A DNA stretch of 64,000 nt. It comes from Phytophthora colocasiae. Lineage: Eukaryota; Oomycota; Peronosporomycetes; Peronosporales; Peronosporaceae. The position numbers and the translations under genes were made by a program. The DNA lies in contig JAGKQI010000102.1 of the NCBI GenBank assembly GCA_018806915.1, positions 1,302,001 to 1,366,000 of the forward strand. Reading direction: 5' to 3'. This document shows, piece by piece, positions 1 to 9,009 of the stretch (within the stretch, counting starts at the first letter, position 1; each line of letters starts with the position of its first letter). The notes beneath the pieces were generated by a model. It did no database searches. It was not told the origin of the DNA and saw only the letters and a program-made list of their open reading frames with translations.

Positions 1-1491
1 CGGTCGTACCATGTTTTGCATGTGGGCGACGCTGGAAGGCAGTTCTTCAAGGTCACGTGTTGGGGAGAGACCCCGCCAACGTTAATACACTCGTCATTTA
101 CGTCGGAATCAAATGGAGATTCGCAGTTATCAAATACTGATGCCGTCTTACGTGTCGGAGACATTGTTCTCTTCTCAGCCTGTATCATTAAATCCTTTCG
201 GGGTGATGTTGCGGCGCAGTTTATAATGAGAAACGATGAAGAAGCAACATCGTCAACAGTCCAGTTGTTGTATAGGAAGGATCGGTACTTCAGTACCCAA
301 GACGTACCGTTGAAGGATCTTTACCCAATGATTGAGTGGTATAAGCAGCACTGTCGCGAGTTTATCGAGCAAAATGAAGACATAACGACTGCTACGGAGA
401 AAATGAGGAAGAACAGAACGACAATCAAGGATTTGCGTGAGAACATGGTCGCATCGGTTATCTGCAAGCTGAAACGTTCTGATGCTGGAGCTTCTGGAAG
501 CAGAGACGGGGAAGTATCGGAGCTGGACGGAGTATTGTTATGTGAATTGATCATGTATGACTCTCCGAAGGACGTCATGTCGGTGAACCTTTGGGATCAA
601 CATGCCGAACGACGTTTTGTTGCAAAATTACTTGAACACCATGGTGCTGTTGGAATCGACGGAATTGTTATTAGTCTACAGGCACTTTCCAACCGGTTGC
701 TGGCCAATACTACTCCACACACAACATTTCGCCTGATCGCTCCCAACGACTCGGAATCGATTGAGCTAGAGAATCGAATTGCTGGCTATGGGAAGCCTCC
801 CCAACCATTGGATAAACGCAGTGGATCGATATCTTTTTCAACGGTGGAAGAGCTCAAAGCGTGTGTCTTTGAGAGTCAAGTCACGTTGAAGAATGTCCGC
901 ATCGAGCAAGTATGCCTAGGTCGCCATTTCGGTCATGAATCAAGAGTACTTGCAAACTTTACTCCCCATTTAGCGGAAAAGTACTGCACTGGGTGTGATC
1001 AAACCTTGCCTGAAATTCCTGGTCGAGATGGCATCACTCAAACCCGATTCGGGACTTGCGTCAACAGATGTAAAACACGTCGAGGTAGTACTGTTGATGC
1101 TCCGTGTGCGTGGAGGTATCGCCGCTTTTCAATGATTTTGCGTGACGCTCGTAATGAGCGGATTCAAGTTGATGTGGGTAATCAAGCTATTGTCGAAATG
1201 GTGGGCAATATAGAAGCCCATTTGTTAATGCTGTCGTGCAGCGGCAAGGACCAAAGGACGTCGAAGACTCAGTTCGATGTGGCGTCTGCGGTTGCTTCGC
1301 TTGTTAATGCTCTCGTTGAAGATCCGAGTGAAATGTTTACAGCTCAGCTCGCGTGCTCTTCTTTATCAACTAGTGGCAGTTCCAACCAAACACCGGACAG
1401 CTACCAAGATTCTATTCGTGACGAGGATTTTGCAGGTCGAAGGGTGTTTAGTTTGGTGTCACTCTCTCCGAATGATGCAATTTCAATTTGA
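1..1491 (+). CDS. OB-fold ssDNA-binding protein, RPA1/shieldin-2-like (5' partial)
   Basis: The frame is open from the first base, so the true start lies outside the window; it ends at TGA 1489-1491. The visible ~496 residues look like tandem OB folds: an early stretch with FKVTCWGE and VGDIVLFSAC, a second block with LLCELIMYDSP and VNLWDQ, and a C-terminal Cys-rich insert (CTGC...GTCVNRC...CAWRYRRFSMIL) like the zinc-bearing OB fold of RPA1 and of shieldin subunit 2 (SHLD2). Those families bind single-stranded DNA in replication or double-strand break repair. The SHLD2-like reading is my inference from domain order and the VNLWD motif; a generic RPA1-like or MEIOB-like protein is the alternative. 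No intron is needed in the visible part. Convergent with the CBEL-like pseudogene downstream (100 bp). Confidence 0.5.
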   Translation, partial: RSYHVLHVGDAGRQFFKVTCWGETPPTLIHSSFTSESNGDSQLSNTDAVLRVGDIVLFSACIIKSFRGDVAAQFIMRNDEEATSSTVQLLYRKDRYFSTQDVPLKDLYPMIEWYKQHCREFIEQNEDITTATEKMRKNRTTIKDLRENMVASVICKLKRSDAGASGSRDGEVSELDGVLLCELIMYDSPKDVMSVNLWDQHAERRFVAKLLEHHGAVGIDGIVISLQALSNRLLANTTPHTTFRLIAPNDSESIELENRIAGYGKPPQPLDKRSGSISFSTVEELKACVFESQVTLKNVRIEQVCLGRHFGHESRVLANFTPHLAEKYCTGCDQTLPEIPGRDGITQTRFGTCVNRCKTRRGSTVDAPCAWRYRRFSMILRDARNERIQVDVGNQAIVEMVGNIEAHLLMLSCSGKDQRTSKTQFDVASAVASLVNALVEDPSEMFTAQLACSSLSTSGSSNQTPDSYQDSIRDEDFAGRRVFSLVSLSPNDAISI

Positions 1492-1591
1492 TGACGGTTT
1501 TACTCTACTGGGGATACAAGTTGTTGACATGGTGTGCATGAACTCAAATCTCGAAGTTTTCAAGCTCCAAGTCGGACATGGAGCCGCTACA

Positions 1592-2473
1592 TTAGTTGAG
1601 GGTGCCGGAGACTGCACCAATCTTGGCAGTGGGCGCTCCGGCAGCGCTCTTCAAGTAACACACCGGTTGACCGGGGTTGCTGTTGATGTACGTGTAGGCC
1701 TTGCAGCCTTCCGTGGCAACACATGCGTCGCAGCATTGGGAAGGTTGCTTAACGTACACTGTCTTGATGTCGTTGCTGGAGTAGTCGACGTCTGTCTCCT
1801 GGTGTGTGCACTGCGAAGGTGGCGTGATGCATTGGTAATAGTCCGAGCTCCAGGGCTGACAGTAATATCCGTCCGGGCAACACGTTACGCCGTTGCTGCT
1901 GCCACACTGTTCATTAGCCTTCACCAGGCAATTGTTGGCAGGCGAAGGGGGAGGTGTTGGCTCTGTCTCGTTGTTTACGGGTGTGGCAGTAGTGACAGCG
2001 GGAGCCGTTGTGTTCGCCAATGGGGTGGCTGTGGTGGCGACTGACGCTAGCGTGCTAGTGTTAGTGCTCACGCCCAGGATGCCGGATACAGCGCCGGTGG
2101 AGGCCTGAGGTTCCCCTGTTGCGCTCTTCAGGTAGCATGCCGGAGTTCCCGGGTTGCTGTTTACGAAAGTATAGGCAACACACCCGGCAGTCTCGGCACA
2201 CTGTGTGCAACAATCGCTTGGTTGAATGCCATACAGCGTCTTGACGTCGTTTCCGTACAAATCGATATTGGTTAGTTGCTGTGGACATTGGCTTGGTGGT
2301 TGCACGCACTGGTAGAAAGAAGAGTCCCAAGGCTGGCAGTATTAGTAGTAGCCGTCGGGGCAGCAGGTAGTACCGCTGTCAGATCCGCAGGATGTAAAAG
2401 CAGCGGTATCGCACGCTGCAGAGATCGTGGAGGAGAAGACGGCGAAAAGGAGGGTGGTGGTGAAGACCTTCAT
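1592..2473 (-). pseudogene. CBEL-like CBM1-PAN-CBM1-PAN secreted protein, interrupted by in-frame stop
   Basis: Starts at ATG 2473 with a signal peptide (MKVFTTTLLFAVFSSTISA) and ends at TAA 1592. The frame encodes two CBM1-type cellulose-binding modules (Cys pattern CG...CCPDGYYC.PW...YYQC), each followed by a PAN/Apple domain (DC.QC..T.GC.AY.F/Y...PG.P.CYLKS). This is the architecture of CBEL, the cell-wall-bound cellulose-binding elicitor lectin of Phytophthora. In the first CBM1 a TAA at 2342-2344 interrupts the frame after CCPDGYY; the frame is the same on both sides. Against the second module and the neighbouring paralogs, six extra bases (TAA TAC) sit between GYY and CQPW, so a small in-frame insertion made the stop. 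The linker between modules is T/A/P-rich. Pseudogene unless the stop is an error or is read through. Confidence 0.8.
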
Positions 2474-2883
2474 GGCTGGGTTGAGACTAGTGTGAAGCTT
2501 GTGAGTCGAGCGACGCAAATTGCGGAATGGCATCCAAGTTCACCATCGCAAGGGTGAATTTGCGGCATGAACTCGGTCAGCCTCATCATGAATGACGCGA
2601 ATCTGTATAATGACCAGCTGCACGTGAAAGTGATTGAAGAGGCCTGAATTTATCGTGTGAGTATTGCTGAAGTACATGGACACTGATGAAATCTCACCTG
2701 GTGGCAGATGTTCGACTCATTACCAGTGAGAGCTATGTTAGCAACTGACGTTTGAAAGCATTTCGTAGGTTCATGATTGAGATCCAAGTTGGTTTGCTAT
2801 TTGTTTCTCACGTTTTATTCGGATAGGTGGGTATGCAAGAGAGTAACAGGTTGCTTGCCTGCAACTGGTTGAAGGCCTCAACG

Positions 2884-3659
2884 TTAGTTGAGAGTACCCG
2901 AGACAGCTCCAATCTTGGTGGTGGCTGTTCCCGCAGCACTCTTCAAGTAGCACACGGGTTGACCTGGGTTGTTGTTGATGTACGTGTAGGCCTTGCATCC
3001 AGCCGTGCTAGCACAGGCATCGCAGCAGAGAGACGGAAGGCTCACGTAGACGGTCTTGATGTCGTTTCCGTAGTAGTCCTTGTCGGTGAGCTGCTTGGAG
3101 CATTTCGCCGGCGGCTGGATGCACTGGTAAAACGTGTCATTCCATGGCTGGCAGTAGTAGCCGCTCGGGCAGCAAGTTGCTCCAGCACTGGAGCCACAAG
3201 GTCCATACGGTGCAGTGGTGCAGGTTGACCCAGTTGGTGTCGGAGTGGGTGTCGGTGTCGGTGTCGGGGTTGGAGTCGGGGTTGAGGTGCTCGCTCCGAC
3301 TGAGGTCTTCCTGGTACCAGTGCCGCTCTTCCCGGTTGGCCTGGATTGCTGTTCACAAACGTGTAGGCTTTGCACCCAGCAGTCTGGCTGCAACGCGTAC
3401 AGCACTCACCCGGCTGGATGCCGTAGATGGTCTGGAGGTCATCGCCATTGAAGTCAATGTTCGAGAACTGCTGCTTGCATTGGCCGGGAAGGTCGAGGCA
3501 CTGGTAGTAGTTGGTGTTCCATGGCTGGCAATATTGAGAGTCTTGGCAGCAACTCACTCCAGCAGCATCGGAGCCACAGTTCCCGAAAGAAGGGGTCGAG
3601 CAAGCAGCAGAGGTGACAGCCGCGAGGCCTGCGAATGCGATGGTAATGCGCGCGAGCAT
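2884..3659 (-). pseudogene. CBEL-like CBM1-PAN-(TP)n-CBM1-PAN secreted protein, frameshifted
   Basis: Starts at ATG 3659 with a signal peptide (MLARITIAFAGLAAVTSA), then CBM1 (CG..AAG.SCCQDSQYCQPW.TNYYQC) and the first PAN domain. Around 3331-3333 the frame breaks within the PAN motif PGQP-[VCYLKS]: compared with the second PAN domain of the same gene about ten bases are missing, removing a conserved Cys and shifting the frame. The other frame then continues through a Thr-Pro repeat linker, a second CBM1 (CCPSGYYCQPW) and a complete second PAN, ending at TAA 2884. It lies ~410 bp upstream of, and in the same direction as, the other minus-strand copy and shares its C-terminal AVSGTLN, so the two are tandem duplicates. 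A sequencing deletion cannot be excluded from sequence alone. Confidence 0.8.
3229..3295. repeat. 6-bp microsatellite coding a Thr-Pro linker
   Basis: An imperfect gtcggt/gtcggg hexamer array. Read on the minus strand it codes about ten Thr-Pro pairs joining the first PAN domain to the second CBM1 of the CBEL-like pseudogene. It resembles the flexible O-glycosylated linkers of cellulose-binding proteins and is a likely site of length variation between strains. Confidence 0.75.
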
Positions 3660-4192
3660 TGTCTTTGGCAACTTTTGAGGAGAGGAACTTGGTCTACTGC
3701 GTTGGAGGCAAAATAGGAAATGAACAACGGATGAAGATGTCTTCGGAGATTGCTGGCAGGGCTCGTACCCGTGCAACACTGACCCAGGTGAGCTTCAACG
3801 TGGCATATTGAATGTACGTCGAAGTAGTGTTCGTACAGCAAAAAAAAAAGTTCCGCTGTTGGGCTCATGATTCATGAAAATTTGAGATGCGACGGTATTC
3901 CGGTGTGGGAACGAAGTCTATGACTCACGTATGAACCAACGCTGCAATATCCAGGCATCTGATGCCTTCGTCTGAAGAAGCGTTGACTGTGCTTGATTCC
4001 TGAGTCAAAGAGGGTATGGAATCCAAACTATATGGATGCAACGCAGCAGTCTGCAGCCTTCGACACGAAAAATTGAGAATGGCGAACGCAATGTAGTGCG
4101 GCTGCTACAAGCCCTTAGACGGGGCAAAGCCTCAAAGACCCAGAGTCTCGTTTCACTAGTAAAGCTCATTTGCACCTGTTACTACAAGCCGC
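3660..4192. other. intergenic, upstream of CBEL-like copy and left flank of the MULE
   Basis: No gene is supported here. It holds the 5' flank of the minus-strand CBEL-like pseudogene (including a short poly-A run near 3840) and ordinary unique-looking sequence up to the MULE target site at 4193. Confidence 0.5.
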
Positions 4193-4200
4193 GATCGAGG

Positions 4201-4311
4201 GGGAAAATCTATGGAGCTCGAGGTTACGGAGCTCGAGGTACCAAAAAATCATATGTGTTGACCAAAATAAAAATAGTCAACTCAAATTTTTATTTTATTG
4301 CAAATGAATTA
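4201..4311 (+). repeat. MULE left terminal inverted repeat
   Basis: 111 bp, matching the reverse complement of 7346-7457 with about two differences (one extra A in an A-run and one c/a change). It contains a short internal direct repeat, GGAGCTCGAGGT, at about 4213 and 4229, a possible transposase binding site. Confidence 0.9.
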
Positions 4312-4917
4312 AATCCGACAGTTATTGTCAAAGGGTTAATACGATATTTAATTCGGAGAATTGGGCAAACCAGATGAAGCTTAGTATGTCGCTGTTGTAC
4401 GTGAACTCCATTAAAACGTATAATACTGTAGCGCGAAGAAGTATTTTTATCACAGTCAGTTTTGTAAACAACTCACAGGATCATTTCTCGGTTGCTTGCA
4501 AGGCTAATTAGGGCTGTTGACGATACTTTTGAATTATCGGATTGCTTTGGATAGGTGAGCACGGGGCCGAAGAACTGTGAACTGTGCATCAACATCGCCG
4601 ACTGTACTTATTTGAGTATAATCCATTGTAGTGTGAGTTATTCGCTAAGCTTCGGCTGTGTGCGCTATAAGGCTGGCTACCTGTAGTAGTTTTTTGCTTT
4701 TATTTGCAATAAAAACTAAACATTACCCACCTTGGTTCACGGAGATTAACTACAACTATTGGCAATCTGAAAGAAATGGCAAATAAACGAGAGGAGACTA
4801 CTGTAAGTGGAGACGTTGAACAAACAGTACAGTAAGCACAAATAGACAATGCGATTCTTAGCTTTCCTTCAAACAAAAGAACAAATTCGTAATGCAATGT
4901 CATATATTTGCGAAACT

Positions 4918-7064
4918 TTACAGCAAAGTCTTTCTTTCTGTAAATTCTTCCGTAACTCTTAGAAATGCCACGGCTAGCGTACCCCATGCCCGAGGTGGCA
5001 GGTAATCCGGAAAGTAAGACGTCTCTAATTCGTTGCCTTCATCGCTTTGGCCTTGGTTTAAAGCAACTCTCAATGGCGGAAGTTGAGTGACTGGTTCAGT
5101 GGCATTTTCGAAGAAGGAGTTAGTAGACGTGAGTAGCTCCGTAAATGTTGGCTGTGTAGATGGTGGGGTCGCTGGATGATTAAGGTCGACACGCTCGCTG
5201 AAAGTTGCATCTCTGGCCGTGCCTGAACTGCCGTGATTTTTCTTGTGCGATTTTGTCTTACGTTTCTTGGACTTCTTGGATTGTAGTGGGGCTGGTTCTA
5301 ACACTCTTGCTCTCGAGTCCTCTGCGATGCCACGACGAGTCAGCCAGTGAGCATGGAAGTCTTGAACCTGTAGCTTCTTTTGTCGATTAGATTTCACAAT
5401 CTCGATGATCTCATGCACACAGGGTCTTCCATTTGTGCGGCGGAAAGTACCAGTACAGGGTGCGATCGATCTTTTCTTGGTAACAATTTCCACAGCCTGT
5501 TTCCACAAATTTGCGGTTTCGTTCAAAGCGTATCTGCTGATAAACATTACTACCGCCGAGTACCGCTCGTCTTGTAAGATGTGCGAAATTTTCCCAACAT
5601 CTCGCTCGATATCTAAACTTGTGTTCTTGATACAAGTTTGCCACCATGACAACAGTTTCTCAAAAGCAGTCAGCAAATTTCCTTTAGACGACTCCAGCCA
5701 TCTTGCACTTCGAGTGTGTACCTTCGACTGGAGACGTGTCACGATAACCGAAATGCAAATATTGCGAAGTCCAGCAGCGCACAACTTTTGTCTTGTATTT
5801 CCACCAGTGAAGATCGAGATAGTCTGCAAGTTCCGAGTTACACGACCGAATTTCCGCGCAGCACTTTACAAACTCTTCCTCATTCGACGAATCAGCAGCC
5901 TTGTAGAACAAATTCATAAATTCGCTGGTCTCAATAGTGTTCTCGTACTTGTCTTGTCCAGGAGCAGGGTTCGGATTCTCAAGTTGGCCAAGAACTGTCC
6001 GGGTTTTGGCAAGAACATTTCGGTATATATGCCACCGACAGACGAGAGCAGGGACATCAGGAAACATTTGATCCAGCGCATTCATACAAGCTTGGTCGCG
6101 ATCGGTGAGAATAATTGATGGCTTCGAAATATTGTATGATTCAAGCATCTCTTTCAACTGTTGTAAAGCCCAGAGGAAATCTTCTTCTTTTTCACCGGGT
6201 AAAAAACATTGGGCAATTGGCAACACAGTGTTCATGTTGGTCATATCAATGATGTTCAGTAGTGGTAGATCGGAATTATTAATCTTGTATGTGCAATCCA
6301 TAACCATGACGTCAGAATTCCAAGCGTAAAATTCCTTGATTCCTGGGTGTGACCAAAACAAAGCCCGGAGTCTAGAGGTTGCTTTGTCTACATCAACCTT
6401 AAAAAAAAGTTGTGCTCTTCCAATTTCTTTAGCAGCAACTCAGTCGGTGTGTGTTCAGCCAGTGCCTCCCGACGACTTGAATTTTTCTTGTTCGACACAT
6501 CTTTCGCGATAATTGCTGTATCCGGATCAGCACTTCTAATTGTAGCAACAACCACTTGAGGTGACACACCGACAGCTGTCTGAGCAGCAACTAAGTCTGT
6601 GTGAGACAAGTCCGACGACGTCAAACGTTCCATGTCACGACGGCGATGACCGGGGTGAAAGCTCGGGTCACGAGAGGCGGGGTGGTTGTGGATGTTGGAT
6701 CCATTAAGACGGACTATTTTCCAACTTCCGGTCACATTGTTCGCATCGACCGCTTCAATACGAATCTTCATCTTGCACCCAATTTTGCTTGTTCCCTGTT
6801 GTGTACGAACTCGATCTTCCTCTCCCGGATGTGGACGTGTGTTCTTGGTTTTCCGTAGTGGTCGCATTGGAAATCACGTTGTCGAATTTCTTTTGCCTTG
6901 TTTTTCTTGTTATGGGCCTTTGTCACGTCAATAACTTGGCGCCGATTCCACTCGTGAAGGGCAGTCTGCCTCTTCATAAGAGTCAAATACTTGTTCGGAG
7001 GTGGCGGAATGATGTAGCTCGAGGTTGTTGGTGGAGGTGGTGCCGATGTTGGTGTTGAAGCCAT
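4918..7064 (-). pseudogene. FAR1/MULE-type transposase, frameshifted
   Basis: Likely start ATG 7064 (MASTPTSAPPPPTTSS, Pro-rich). The product can be followed through three frames: an N-terminal FAR1-like DNA-binding region (7064 to about 6850, then 6867-6388 with KIGCKMKIRIEAVD and NIHNHP); the MULE catalytic domain (6361-5684, with MDCTYK for the first Asp, LTDRD for the second, then CRWHI); and a C-terminal part (5829-4918) ending in a basic KKSKKRKTKSHKK tract and an acidic tail. Frame changes lie near 6850, in an eight-base A/T run at about 6401-6408, and near 5700. All pieces are on one strand in the right order inside the inverted repeats. As it stands it cannot make a full transposase. 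Confidence 0.85.
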
Positions 7065-7345
7065 AATCAAATAATGAATGCACTTGAAAAGAGCAAAACT
7101 CAAAGGCAAATGTAGGTTTCACGCCTTGTTTTACAGGCCACGTGAGTTTCATAACCAAATATTGAAAAGGAGGCCATGTGGGTTTCGTAACCGAATACTG
7201 AAAAGTAGCAAAACATCTCATGAGTATGCGATGCAGCATACATTTAACTAATGGATCCATAATAAACACCAAAGTACTCTTAGAATAACCACTACTCATT
7301 GAATAACCGCTAGAATATTCACTAGAATAACCGCTATGAGGTAAT

Positions 7346-7457
7346 TAATTCATTTGCAATAAAATAAAAATTTGTGTTGACTATTTTTTATTTTGGTCAA
7401 CACATATGATTTTTTGGTACCTCGAGCTCCGTAACCTCGAGCTCCATAGATTTTCCC
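7346..7457 (-). repeat. MULE right terminal inverted repeat
   Basis: 112 bp, inverted copy of 4201-4311, ending at ...GATTTTCCC next to the second copy of the GATCGAGG target duplication at 7458-7465. Confidence 0.9.
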
Positions 7458-7619
7458 GATCGAGGCACTTTGACGCTTGCATTGAAGTCCAAGCCAGAGG
7501 AAGCCAGGCAAGGCACTCCGTTAGAACAGCTGAAGCTCGATCTATTGGCGAGTGCTGCAGCGCAGCGCGGCGTGCCCCTCGTTAAAGCCCATGGTCCCGG
7601 AGACTGTAAAGTCGGTCGA

Positions 7620-7800
7620 GTAGCGGTGAAGTATCGCCGCGATGGTTAGGCCGTCTACGGGCTTCAGCCACTGGCTTGGCTGACAGCCAGGCGATTGCTG
7701 CGCAACGTGCCTTGCGACAGACGGCTGTCTGGCTTACACATTCGTGAACAGCTACTCTGGGACGACGGCGTGCTACTCCAAAGCATGGGGATGGCATTGA
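7620..7800 (+). pseudogene. PAN/Apple-domain relic of a CBEL-like gene
   Basis: Just right of the MULE the plus strand reads AVYGLQP, then a ~19-bp insertion, then GDCCATCLATDGCLAYTFVNSYSGTTACYSKA before a stop near 7800. This is clearly the PAN core of the CBEL-like gene at 8391-8886 (AVYGLQPGDCCSTCLATSGCLAYTFVN). Upstream there is a TAG in place of a codon before AVYG, and no CBM1 or signal peptide can be found nearby. The inserted bases look like a local duplication of cagccaggc-like sequence. A degraded fourth member of the cluster. Confidence 0.75.
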
Positions 7801-8330
7801 CAGCTATTCAAGCGAAATTGCGTCGCCTTCTCAAGTGAATTGCCACGGACGGTCATACGAAGTACATGATCGACGCGTAGGGTGGTTCAATGTCCCTGGG
7901 CAGCTTCAAATTGAAGCCTTCAATGGATTCTATTAGTACCTTACAATGAAATGCCAGGTTGTTCGCATTGATAGCATGTTACCCCCAGCCGGAGTCGTTC
8001 GAACACGAAAAAATATCCTCTTCATTACATTTTGCTACAACCTTCCACATATGTAGAGCTTGCATTTTGCAGCCTCTGCCATTGCGGCATCGTTGGTAGA
8101 GTTCGGCCTGCCAACTGGGGCAATGGAATCTTTGCCGTTGTCATATGCAGACATTTACGTGGTGTTGGCTCATGTAACTTGGCATGTTGTGGTTTTGGTG
8201 CTGAATAAAAAACCGGCTACTATATCAATATATAGAGGTAACCTCTATCAACTAATATCGAAACGACACAGATGGCATGGTGCTAGGTGTTATGCTCTGC
8301 CAAGTAAGAGTCTCACGTGATCTCTGCGAG

Positions 8331-8338
8331 TTCACTCT
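8331..8338 (+). promoter_or_regulatory. initiator-like motif TTCACTCT
   Basis: Matches the oomycete initiator consensus YTCANTYY and lies 53-60 bases before the ATG at 8391, the usual distance. Matched by eye only. Confidence 0.4.
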
Positions 8339-8390
8339 CCATTTCACCGCCAACCCCCACAAGTCTAGACGTTCTACGTTTCGATCGGTC

Positions 8391-8886
8391 ATGATGCGCA
8401 TAATTGCCGTTGCAGCTACCGTCACTCTACTTGCTGGACTCTCGGATGCCGCGTGCCCAAACACGAATTTAGGCGTCCAACCCCGAATGTTGCCCTGATG
8501 GGGACTACTGCATGCCCTGGGCACCCAACTACTACCAGTGCCTGCCATTGCCGTCCCAGTGCGCCCGACAGTTCACCGGCTACGACTTTTACGGAGGAGA
8601 CATCAAGGCAGTGTACGGCCTACAGCCTGGTGATTGCTGCTCCACATGCCTGGCAACCAGCGGTTGCTTGGCTTACACTTTCGTGAACGACTTCCAAGGC
8701 ACAACGGCTTGCTTCCTCAAGGCGGGAATGGGACAACCGAGAAAAGTTGTGGGCTACATTTCTGCTGTTGTCGACAGCTATACCAGTGATCAGGACCACA
8801 CACCCAAGCGCCGTTTGCAAGGTGACAGCGCTCGCATCGAGGTCCCAGGACTCCCTCAAACCGCTGACAAGCTGGAGCTGAACTAA
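8391..8886 (+). pseudogene. CBEL-like CBM1-PAN secreted protein, frameshifted in the CBM1
   Basis: ATG 8391 opens a signal peptide (MMRIIAVAATVTLLAGLSDA) and the first CBM1 residues, then the frame stops at about 8498. One frame over, from about 8488, ECCPDGDYCMPW.PNYYQC completes a CBM1 and runs into a full PAN domain (AVYGLQPGDCCSTCLATSGCLAYTFVN...TTACFLKA) and a C-terminal tail of ~40 residues, ending at TAA 8884-8886. Besides the frame change the CBM1 is several residues short and lacks the conserved Cys-Gly, so more than one base has been lost. It has only one CBM1-PAN unit, unlike the minus-strand copies. Probably a pseudogene. Confidence 0.75.
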
Positions 8887-9009
8887 AGGCAAGCAAACTC
8901 GTTGGCTTTCATTTGAAGTAAACGATGTACATACAACATACAACAGTAAGCGTGCTGTCCGCAATAAATGTGTTCCAAATGATTGTTGTTGCAATGATAG
9001 CAAGAAAAA

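Larger units (their letters stand above)
4201..7457 (-). mobile_element. Mutator-like DNA transposon (MULE), 3,257 bp, complete ends
   Basis: Both ends carry the same ~111-bp terminal inverted repeat beginning GGGAAAATCTATGG. The element is flanked by a perfect 8-bp direct repeat, GATCGAGG, at 4193-4200 and 7458-7465, the target-site duplication. The interior carries a FAR1/MULE-type transposase reading frame on the minus strand, broken by frameshifts. Long inverted repeats, an 8-bp duplication (Mutator elements make 8-9 bp) and the transposase motifs all fit a MULE. The flanks rejoin cleanly, so this is a simple insertion into the decayed CBEL-like cluster. The near-identical ends and intact target duplication suggest it is not old, although its own transposase looks dead; it could still move if a relative supplies transposase. 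Confidence 0.9.

Noticed and set aside
321..578. Minus-strand open frame of 85 codons
   Set aside because: Shadow of the OB-fold gene on the plus strand; no motif or codon support.
1277..2044. 255-codon plus-strand frame overlapping the OB-fold gene end and the CBEL-like copy
   Set aside because: Leu/Val-rich antisense reading of the Cys-rich CBEL-like sequence; the minus-strand frame has clear domains.
4036..4377. 113-codon plus-strand frame across the MULE left boundary
   Set aside because: Runs from unique flank into the terminal inverted repeat; no coding features and created by the insertion.
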